A stretch of DNA of 64,000 bases from Timema cristinae (Eukaryota; Arthropoda; Insecta; Phasmatodea; Timematidae), in contig JBCFYV010001001.1 in NCBI GenBank assembly GCA_039000515.1, positions 12,885,373-12,949,372 of the forward strand. Reading direction: 5' to 3'. Both the position numbers and the translations under genes were made by a program. Below, piece after piece: positions 55,337 through 64,000 of the stretch. Under the pieces are notes generated by a model. The model was not told the origin of the DNA. It worked only from the letters and a program-made list of their open reading frames with translations, and ran no database searches. Each line of letters starts with the position of its first letter. Positions within the stretch are counted from its first letter, which is position 1.

Positions 55337-56169
55337 CAGTGGCGGCTCGTGTATAGGCACTGCGAAACTGCAAAAACCCCTATTTACAATTGATATTATC
55401 GATAACAGTTAATATAATGAGTCCTTTTTTCTTTTAATTCTTTCTTTATTTTTGTAGTACAATATATATTCCTTAAGCTTAATGTCAGTACTTCAGTAGC
55501 CATCCCCCAGTTTATGAAAAGATACAAAAATCTTTGTATGGAACTGTGCGCTTCACAGTTCCAGCGACGTGGTGTTTGACTGTTGTGCGCATGCGCACAT
55601 AGGAGAGGGGGGGGGGGGGTGAGGAAGGCGGGACTGCCAGGTAGAGAGGGCATTGTTTCTCTTGCAGTGCTGGCTCTGGCGGGATGGTGGAAGGAATTTT
55701 TTTTACTCAGCGTGTGTTGTGCTTAAAAACGTGTACCATATTCTTGAATGTTATAAAGTGTAGAAGAGTGTAGAATTAGATTATTATTTTGCTTCCAGCT
55801 ATTCTATTTAATTCATTTTATCTCGGTTCTTTTATCTAACAGAAAGACTAATGTGCTTGCAGTACTTTCAATGGAGAAAAATTCCCGCAATTGTTATCCA
55901 GAAATCAAGGAGAAAATTTTAAACTTTTTGCGCAAACTAAAACAAGAAGAATGGATTTAATTTTTAAATGAATAGATAAAGCTTGAAATGTAACAATTTA
56001 AGTTAAAGTATGTAAAAAATGTTCTTTTTTTTTTGTTAAGATTTTATCAAGATCCTGAATAAATTTTCTTTTTAAACATGTTTTCTTTTCCTTTTACACA
56101 ATCTTAAAACAAAGGCCAAACATTTTCTGGAGCAGCACTCCCACTAATTTTAGCTGAGAGCCGCCACTG
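55337..56169. mobile_element. hAT-type non-autonomous element, 833 bp
   Basis: Terminal inverted repeats CAGTGGCGGCTC at 55337-55348 and GAGCCGCCACTG at 56158-56169. Flanking 8-bp sites gttgaagg (55329-55336) and gttgtagg (56170-56177) differ at one base, the length expected for hAT superfamily insertions. The interior holds a poly-G run at 55607-55619 and a short frame from about 55871 (MEKNSRNCYPEIKEKILNFL, then stop after EEWI), perhaps the remnant of the parental transposase. No full transposase is present. The opposing frames over both ends are repeat-derived. Confidence 0.85.
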
Positions 56170-56177
56170 GTTGTAGG

Positions 56178-57169
56178 TGAATGGTGAAATGAGAATAAAA
56201 GATAAGTTCTAGAAAATGACACATAACAGTGGGGCGTGACAGCGATCGATACTTTCTCACTGATAGAGGCGGCAGCCTTAATAAAGTTTTTTTTTACCAT
56301 CTATATTGATTGGTACTTTTCTCTATGGAATATGAAATGGATAGAACCAGATTGATTTTTATTTTTGTATTAACTCTTCAACAGTGCGGTTCTAATACGA
56401 ATACATAAGATGGCGTGAACACGATCCGAATTTGACTTTCCCACGGCAGATCAGGTCTTACCTCATTACATGCAAAAGATGGGATGAAATCATAGCAATT
56501 TGTGAGTGGTGTAAATTCCTCCTTGTGATGATGATACGAGGCTTGAGGCACGAGGTGAGAATATCCTAGCATGGCCCCCTTAATGAGTGTTGTTTGGTCG
56601 GACAACATGAGTTACTGGTTTACTTTTTCACCTTTTTTTTTTGAAATATTGATTTCATTGGTTTGGATGTGTTACCTTGCCGATAGAAATTACTATATTA
56701 TTTAGATTAGAAATACATACCTTTTGAGTTAGAATTGTTTACTTTCTAGTTGTGTTATATATTAATGTCATCAAGAATAGATTTAACAAATCAATATAAA
56801 TATGGGCACGTGGTCTATGACGTTGATGGATGGATCATTTGCTGTTCACCCAACAATTTTAAAAATGAACATCCGATTTTGGATGTAGGTAGTTATAACA
56901 ATAGTTGGAAACGCTTATAGCTTATTTTTAAACATTAAAGCCTCAATATTTTTATTTACTGACCTCATCTAATATCTGCATAATATCAGCGTAAATAGCT
57001 CTCAAATTATTTAAGAACAGCCATGACCGAAAATTATTAGAGTATAAATAATAAACGTGATAGTTTTAATATGAATGACTCTAAAAAAATACAAACCTAT
57101 TTTTTGCGGTCAATCTAGTATCTTTTCTAGCTGTCAGATAAGGTTTTTACTATAAAAAAAATTGACTGT
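56178..57169. other. No gene recognised
   Basis: AT-rich spacer. A 76-codon minus frame at 56378-56608 has no recognisable motif. Confidence 0.4.
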
Positions 57170-57350
57170 ATTCTGGTCAGGAATGCTCATGTCAGGGTGG
57201 TCTGGGGTCAAACCTTGGTCGATTGTATTGTGGGTATTTTTCCCAAATTGTTTCCTACTTAATCTCACGCAAATGTGGGTAAATTTAATCTAAAATTCTA
57301 CCTTATAAAATCTTACCCTTTCAATGTAAATATGCATATTTCAAGACGTG
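57170..57350 (+). mobile_element. SINE-B, 5'-damaged
   Basis: B-box-like gggtcaaaccttggtcgatt, body cacgcaaatgtgggtaaat and ctaaaattctacctt, then a degraded tail near tatgcatatttcaagacgtg. Confidence 0.62.
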
Positions 57351-57538
57351 ACACAAACGCACACACTATAATGAGCTGGAGATGAATTGAGTTCTTAGTA
57401 TAAGCATATGTATAAGAATAATATTAAATTTATATTAATTTATTTATTTAAATTTTCTATATAAAACCAGGGGAAAATATTATTATGACGACCGCGTATC
57501 TTTGTGAGTGTGTGTTTGTATCTTTAATAAATATCGAG

Positions 57539-57847
57539 GGTGACCTGGCGGTCTAGGGTAAGGTGTCGACTTCTGTGCTGGCGGCCGGGGTTCAATCCTC
57601 GTTCCCGGCATAGATTTATCTGATTAGCAAACCCTTCCTTCACCTCTGACAAGACATCTTGTGAATGTGGGGAATGCCAGGCCTCCACCGTGGTTCGGAT
57701 TCCACGTTAAACTGTAGGTCCTTCATTTCATCTCACAATCACCCTACCATTACACATTAGCGTAAGTGCGTATAACCCGAATGGGTAGTAAGACGCGGTG
57801 CTAATAATAATATAATAATAATAATAATAAAATAATAAATAATAATA
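57539..57847 (+). mobile_element. SINE-A, full length, target duplication
   Basis: ggtgacctggcggtctaggg (A box), ggggttcaatcctcgttccc (B box), full type-A body, tail gtataacccgaatgggtagt and a long imperfect (AAT)n. aaatatcgag repeats at 57529-57538 and 57848-57857. One base of the head is lost (gtctagggtaaggtg lacks a g), which may weaken the A box. Confidence 0.92.
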
Positions 57848-57857
57848 AAATATCGAG

Positions 57858-58479
57858 CTAATGGATCTCTACCAAACTTAGAATACACATGAGCACATAC
57901 TAAGAAAACTATATATTATTTTTCATCTTTCATCGGCCCTTAATTTTCATACCAAGTGATGTCCATAGTAATAATTAAAAATGCTACAAATATAACACCG
58001 TTGACAGACTACTAAACTAACAAACAAAATTATTCAAATATTACTAGGTTTAAAGCTATAGCAGACGTGAGAAGTAATTTCAAGCACGTTGTAGAAGTAT
58101 CAAGCTTTCAATACTGTAGACAACTTACGTTGCTCAAAACAATTAGGATAAAGGCTAATTGAATGACCGCGTCGTTGTGTTTCACCTGGTTTCTAATCCT
58201 TGCTGGATAAAATATCCTTTACTATAGTGATTTTGAATTTTAGTAAAATTTATACTTTTTTATTGTCACTTTCCCTAAGTATGTAATAACCCCATTCGCT
58301 GTTTAGATATGTGTATACACAAGCCAAGTAAAACACAAACGCAATATAATGGACTAATTGGGTGATTAAAAAGAATACATACTAAATCTTTTGGTATCTT
58401 TAGTAAATATTGAAACTCTTAGGAATTTATTTGTTTGAACCATATTTAATACCCATGCAGACTATAAGAATTTTTAACT
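57858..58479. other. No gene recognised
   Basis: AT-rich unique-looking DNA between two SINEs. Confidence 0.45.
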
Positions 58480-58640
58480 ATAATAAGGTGTAAGGATGAG
58501 TAGGTAGAGTTTATATCCGATTAATCCGCACTCGCGGGGAAAGAAAGTGGGTAACCGCTTAGGAGAAACTAGCTTTATGAAACTCGGCCGGAATTCGAGC
58601 CCCAGTTAGACTAAGGCTTTAGTCAGTACGTCCATCGATG
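58480..58640 (-). mobile_element. SINE-B, tail-less
   Basis: Plus strand gtgtaaggatgagtaggtag, taatccgcactcgcggggaa, gtgggtaaccgcttaggaga and B box ggaattcgagccccagtta, the reverse of SINE body and B box. Confidence 0.6.
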
Positions 58641-61017
58641 TGTATAATATGTTCTTTTAAAATCTAAGATGGCGCTGCTTTACCATCACAATTTACTTGA
58701 AATACATGTACACACACACGATTAAAAAAATTAAAAAAAAACCTATACGTTAAACTTACTGGCAAATACCAAATATTGCTCAATCTTTTTTAAATGTTAT
58801 GTGAGGTGATTTACATAATGTCAACCTCAATTTAATTGAATCCTGCAATATTTGCTTAACACTTGAAGGATGAGGGAAGGGAGAAACTTGAAAAAGATTC
58901 CGCCATGACTGTAGACACTCATTTTCTTTCTTGTTAAAAAGTTTTTGTTCTGTAATATAACCTTGTCTCAGTCAGATTAATACTGTCGGCTAGTAATCGC
59001 CACAATGCCGACATTCCTTTTGTTCAAATGAAAGTGTTGCCAACTTAGCACACACGATTGAAATAAACTTACTTAGATGGGACAGACACGATAGTTCAGC
59101 TTCATAGCTGTTTAAATCGCTGATATTATCTTTATTAATTATATTTTTATGAAAGAAATTTTTTTTTGCATAAAATACATTACTGAAACTAATAAAAAAG
59201 AATTATTTTATCTTTTATTTCACTTGATTTAGCTACTAACTTTCATTAATGGTTAATTATATTCACTGAACAATTTTTAAGCTAATTTATAAGCTTACAT
59301 TATTTTATGTTGCATTCAAAATAGAGATAAAGTTTCTTTAATTACCTTAACATTTTATTGAAAATATAGGGCTATTTAACTCCATTTTCTCAAAATATTA
59401 TTTTTATTATACAAGTATTAGTAACTTTTTATGAAATATACACTTTCACTAGTAAAATAATTATATTAACAGATACATTAAAAATACTTATTTAAATTAA
59501 CCTAATCATAAATTAAATTTATTCACAAGAATATAATAACAATATTTCAGAAAGGTTTTAAAAAATATACGAGGAATATGAAACAAAATATTATTGAATA
59601 GTTCAAACTTTTAACAAAAAATAGCAATATATTTTTCAGGAATTGTTTTTCTTTCTTAGCATGCGTATAATTCGATTACATAAGCAGCATTACATTTTTA
59701 TCATGTATAGAAAAATTATAAATTATATGAGTCTATTTCTTTATACATATATATGATGTTTTATGAGGTAATTTATGGGATTAAGAATGTTATTACATGG
59801 CTTAAATTTTATATTGATAATTGATACATAAATATAGCCATGAATATTATAACATTTGAGTAAAGTTTTTGGTAAAAGCTTTTGTTAAAATTTATAAAAC
59901 CGCACTGTATAATTTAATACACATACAAATATATTTCTAGAACATTATATGTATTTTATATTCATAAACCATATTAATGACAACATAAAACACTTAGTAC
60001 AAAGGACAAAACGATTAAAAACGAGATTTTGAAGTTACAGACCATTTAGTAAATTTAGTTGACCAAGTCACTTAGCAAATATCTTAGTAGATTGTTTTCA
60101 AAATATAACCTGATGCGAACCAATTAGATGGCTTCCGTGAGCTCCAAGATTGAAACTATCACGATTTGTATTAACTACGGCCTTTGTCATTGTTAGAAAT
60201 GTTTAATCATCATGTTCATGACATTCAACAACGTCACTAAACCACCCACAATAATACTTATATTTTAATTCGGTGGTTTCACAGCTTATTTCTGAGAATG
60301 TCAACTGTAACTTGGATAATACATTTAGGTTCTTTTTTTCTTAGGCACAATTAGATTTTTCTTGATATTTGACAAACACTTGAGTTAAAAGTAAAAAAAA
60401 TCTAATCAAAATGAAAGGAGTGAACATTCAATAATAGAATATTACTGCTAGGCCTTTATTAATTTTATTCATAAATGCACAAAGTTTTCGTCTTGCAGAA
60501 GAAAAAAAAACTAAAATTGATTCACAAATTGTTTGAAAGTTTAAAATTTTAAAACATTTATAACACCAGAAATGTTTGTTATTTAAAAAATTATATTTAT
60601 ATTTTATTGAGCTTGAACTTACTTATTGTCAATAATCAAGAAATTGGCAATAGAGTTTAAGTAACAAAATGTATACAAATAAAATTACTTATATAATTTA
60701 TTTCTACAACACATGGATATAACACAAAGGGATACATTTCACACTTTTATTTTTATTATTGCTTGTTTGATATCCATGTAATAAAATATTAGTCAGAAAT
60801 TACTCTTTAATTCTGTTGTAGATTAGATAAAAAAAATAACGTTTTTCCTTAATAATGAATGAACAAGGTTGATAATATGCGTCTGAGAACTCGATAGTAG
60901 TTTTTAATTAAAATTAGTTTAAGGCAAATGTTGTGGGGGTGTTATATTGTTTTTGAAAATTAATATAGAAATCCTACGACAACAATTTGATGAATTGTTT
61001 CTTACTTTGCTTCAAGT
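58641..61017. other. AT-rich desert, 2.4 kb
   Basis: The longest stretch without a recognisable repeat or gene. Very low GC, many poly-A/T runs, no open frame over 60 codons, no SINE tail or foldback words. It could be intronic or intergenic, or a matrix-attachment-like region; nothing in the sequence decides. Confidence 0.5.
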
Positions 61018-61145
61018 ATTACCATCCATCTGGTCTATTCGCATATTGACGCTAATAGAATAAAGATAAGTAATATTTTAGAGGAAATTTGCCAGCATTT
61101 GCACAGAGGGTAAGTGGAAAACTGTATTGGTAAAAATATCTTATC
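61018..61145 (-). mobile_element. SINE-B 3' fragment
   Basis: Plus strand tattaccatccatctggtct, ctaatagaataaagataagt and gccagcatttgcacagaggg: reverse of tail and body; head absent. Confidence 0.55.
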
Positions 61146-61202
61146 ACTAGTTTCCACACGATATTGAAAGTAATATATTTTTAAAAAATTTTACATTAAA
61201 AT

Positions 61203-61400
61203 AACTCGCATTGGTAATCACATTTTCTGACACGTCACTTTCGTATTAGGTTGGACTACCTGTTACAGGAATATCGGGGTTAAAATCTTATTTTGGTTGG
61301 ATGTACTGAGGGTAGTTTTTCAATGGATTCTCACGCTTCTTGTACACAATGCGGGTACAATCCTTCTAAAATTATGCCTTTCCTCTAAATTAATCCATTT
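61203..61400 (+). mobile_element. SINE-B, old copy
   Basis: Head actcgcattggtaatcacat, damaged B box (ggggttaaaatcttatttt), body cacaatgcgggtacaatcct; tail lost before aaattaatccatttgcg. Confidence 0.62.
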
Positions 61401-61429
61401 GCGTATTTTTTAATATATTTTATTTTATT

Positions 61430-61673
61430 TTAGCACCGCTACTTACTACCCGTTCAGGTTATACACATATGTACTAATTACGCTATTGAGTTAAGAATTA
61501 AAAGGGTCAAATTTAAATGAAGTGTACCCACATTTGTGTGGAGCGAGAGTACTTTAAAAAAAAAATTACCTCAGTACACACGACTAAGTTTCCAACACTA
61601 ATCTCCCTGTCATCAACAGTCTAGTCTATTGCGAGAGTGACGCCTTAGACCATGCGACCACGGAAGCAGATCC
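61430..61673 (-). mobile_element. SINE-B, full length
   Basis: Plus strand agcaccgctacttactaccc (tail), gtgtacccacatttgtgtgg (body), a degraded B box (agtttccaacactaatc) and head gaccatgcgaccacggaagc. Forms a three-SINE cluster with 61018 and 61203 in alternating orientation. Confidence 0.78.
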
Positions 61674-62094
61674 ATCAACGTAAATAATGTATACGTATAA
61701 TCTAAACGGGTACTTAGAGGCGGGAAGAAAAAAATAATACAATAAAATGATTTCCTCATATCAAGGCTCTTATGTCTAGGATAAATAAAACTATTAGTGG
61801 TTCGGCGGGCCATCATATCTTGGCCACTCTCTAGATATCTGACAATGGCCGAGTTTTATAATGTCACTGAGCCATCGGCACAGGAATGGTAGCGCGGATA
61901 CTCTTAAGAGGATTTTAAGATTAGTCTCTACATGGTTGGCTGCACTGTGAGGGGAGCGCTTTGGTCACTAAATACAGGGCAGCGTCGCTCGGAGAATTAC
62001 CGGCCATTGGCTACTGGAATTAACACCCTTGACGTAAAAACCGTACATATCACAATTTTTTCTTCTTAATGTTCATCGAATCCTACTGCCCACG

Positions 62095-62260
62095 CTATCC
62101 AAATATTTGTACTATTAGCAAGATTAGAGTTATCAAGCAAATTAGCCACAAAAGAGAGTGCAAAGTCACCAGGGAAAAAACTCACTATACCAGAGTTGGA
62201 TTCAAACCCCATCCTCCCTGTTACAAGAAATCCCTATCAGACTGGATGTATGCCTAAACC
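62095..62260 (-). mobile_element. SINE remnant, highly diverged
   Basis: Plus strand actattagcaagattagagt, aaagagagtgcaaagtcacc and B-box-like gttggattcaaaccccatcc. The 62-codon frame through it is repeat-derived. Low certainty. Confidence 0.4.
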
Positions 62261-62509
62261 CAACACACATTAGGGGCTTTACGCATATTTTAAGTATGTT
62301 AATTGAAAAGAGATAAGAAGGGTATAATTTTTATATTGTGAAAATATTTAGTATAAACTGCCCTTTTATTTATATTTAATATATATTTTTAAGGTTTATT
62401 TAAATATATATACGCTACAAATCATTATAAAGTATTTGCGTACCACAGTGAAATAATTTTAACACATAATTAGAGTTGAGTTTATTTATTATAATTATTG
62501 TTTGAATGC

Positions 62510-62545
62510 CACCTGCTCCGGTGGCCGCATGGTCTAAGGCAAGGT
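62510..62545 (+). mobile_element. SINE-B head fragment
   Basis: cacctgctccggtggccgca tggtctaaggcaaggttcc: an intact A-box half of a SINE-B, which stops abruptly after ~40 nt with no B box or body. Confidence 0.55.
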
Positions 62546-62712
62546 TCCAAAACTTACGGCCCACGAGATATAACTGACCAACCCGAATGTCTGTAATACT
62601 TTTATAAACTATCCTGTATGCAGTCATATGCACACACACCAGAAAAAGTTTCATTTTAATTTGTACAACATAATTTTGAATAAGAATAATCACGTATGTA
62701 TAGCTATTTCAA

Positions 62713-62754
<42 letters not shown>

Positions 62755-62909
62755 TTACTTTATATACTTGATTGTGGGTATTATTATTTACATAGTTTAA
62801 TGAACCCTGCTTCAAGTATTTCACTAACTCATATAGACATCTGGGAGAATATAAGTTTTTAAATATTTTATCCTTCCATTAATGATCTTAAAACATATCA
62901 AATAGTTTA

Positions 62910-63165
62910 GACCTGCATTGGTGGGCAAATGGATTAAACTTCTGGTTCTTCTGATTTATTGTGCAACTGTTGGGGAGGTCAGGGGTTGAATTCCAACCAG
63001 ATGTACAGAGGGTAGTTTTCCGTAAATAGTTTCCCACATTCCCTTCACTCAAATGCGGCATTCCTTTCACTAAAATGCGGTTACATTAGATCTAAAGTAT
63101 ATTTTACTAATAACTTACATTTTATCATGATTAAAATAGTCCTAAATGGGTAGTATGATGCTCTG
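62910..63165 (+). mobile_element. SINE-B with small internal duplication
   Basis: Head gacctgcattggtgggcaaa, B box ggggttgaattccaaccag, body ttcactcaaatgcggcattc directly followed by ttcactaaaatgcggttac, a ~18-bp tandem duplication of the cgcaaatgcggg region. Tail degraded to cctaaatgggtagtatgatg. Confidence 0.72.
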
Positions 63166-63261
63166 AAGAAACAAAATTATATAAGATATTTGCAGACATG
63201 TTTGTATAGGCCATGGCCTGCAATACGCCCCAAGTTTGTGAAACTGACCCTTAGACCAGTG

Positions 63262-63485
63262 TGAGTTTGAGATCACATAGTCTAATGGGGTCATTGTGTT
63301 AGACTATACTGCCGATGATGGGGAGATCAGATTTGAAATATCTTTCAAGTCTACTGAGGGGGGTTTTTCCACGCAAATGAGGGTACACTTCTTTTAAATT
63401 AAACCTTCCTCTTCCCCAAATCATTAGCGTAATTACTACCTATCCGGATAACTTGAAAAGGTAGTAAGACGCGGTGATGAAAAAA
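63262..63485 (+). mobile_element. SINE-B, complete tail
   Basis: Head gtttgagatcacatagtcta, B box agatttgaaatatctttca (lost consensus), body tccacgcaaatgagggtaca, tail tccggataacttgaaaaggt agtaagacgcggtgatg. The body is shortened before the ccacgc block. Confidence 0.75.
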
Positions 63486-63654
63486 TAATTTAAATGGTTT
63501 TCATATGCTACTTTTTAAAAGTGTTCATTTTATGAAAAGGAATCAGCTATGTGTTTGACTTGAAAAAGAATAAGAGTGATAAATTGAACAAGTGTATAAA
63601 TGAAACTAGCTCATTAAATCAACAAATATATTTTTAGATGAATTAAATATCCAC

Positions 63655-63844
63655 GCTATTATATTTGATAATTACGGTTATAACTACATCTAAATAAGAT
63701 ATTCTTGAGATTGAAAAATGACACCTAGAGCCAAGAATCGTAGCCGGGACCTTCGGTTCGATTTCAGTGTCCAGGTATCATTTTTCAATATAAAGGATAT
63801 GATATTTAGATGTGGCTATAACCGTAATTATTATATATAATAGC
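63655..63844. mobile_element. 190-bp inverted-repeat element with tRNA-like core
   Basis: Arms of about 70 nt: gctattatatttgataatta / attattatatataatagc outermost, then acggttataactacatctaa / tagatgtggctataaccgt, then ttgaaaaatgacacct / ggtatcatttttcaat. The 45-nt centre holds tagccgggaccttcggttcg, with ggttcgatttc resembling a pol III B box. A related, shorter copy lies at 51655-51760. Confidence 0.75.
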
Positions 63845-64000
63845 TTTGCTATTCAATCCATTATCAAATGCGCATTCATTTATTTGTCATTGTACTATTA
63901 GCAGCATAAAGTACTCCTGAGTTGAAGGTGGCTGCGTTATCTGATATCTCGTGATCTTAAATTATCATACATATTGTAGGTGACAATTTCCGCACGTCCA

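Overview
This is a eukaryotic, AT-rich, repeat-dominated stretch, almost certainly from an arthropod nuclear genome, most likely an insect (inference). The evidence is tRNA-headed SINEs with (AAT)n tails, Helitrons, hAT and TTAA-flanked foldback elements, non-LTR retroelement tails of a kind common in insect and spider assemblies, and a decayed copy of an arthropod multicopy protein family with a CVNHPDN..CYVC start. I see no intact protein-coding gene, no rRNA or functional tRNA gene, no operon and no CRISPR array. The long open frames are mostly translations of repeats. The only candidate for a host exon is a 153-bp kelch-like frame with splice-like borders on the minus strand near 21.4 kb.

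Layout. 0-9 kb: SINEs, one copy of a 400-bp interspersed repeat, a foldback element and two copies of a retroelement ORF tail, the second of which seeded a 46-bp minisatellite. 9.6-10.6 kb: a 54-bp satellite with a 162-bp higher-order period. 10.7-13.5 kb: a second copy of the 400-bp repeat, a perfect-looking 81-nt hairpin, a degenerate ~57-bp array and a decayed reverse-transcriptase C-terminus. 13.6-31 kb: scattered SINEs, a second foldback element, the kelch-like frame, a pogo/Tigger-like element ending in a 73-bp x4 array, and a 513-bp Helitron. 31-39 kb: dense SINEs, a 525-bp TIR element inside an AT tract, and two SINEs fused head to head. 41-48 kb: a Helitron with an internal 305-bp triplication and three more foldback elements. 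48.5-50.8 kb: the decayed arthropod gene family copy, with a SINE inserted exactly at its start codon. 51.6-57.9 kb: SINEs, a foldback element, a MITE nested in a SINE, and an 833-bp hAT derivative. 58.6-61 kb: an AT-rich desert. 61-64 kb: a final SINE cluster and a small inverted-repeat element with a tRNA-like core.

The most striking structure is a modular SINE system. I name the types locally: A (Glu-like head), B (Leu/Ser-like head), C (Ile/Met/Asn-like head) and D (unrelated tail). A, B and C have different tRNA-derived heads, and A has a different body, but all end in the same ~45-nt tail containing ACCCGAACGGGT and a terminal (AAT)n. Target-site duplications of 9-14 bp are readable for many copies. 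This fits several SINE lineages being mobilised by one LINE partner through a shared 3' hairpin. Family names SINE-A to D and R1 to R3 are labels for this window only, not database names. All copies were found by eye, so boundaries without a stated duplication are approximate.
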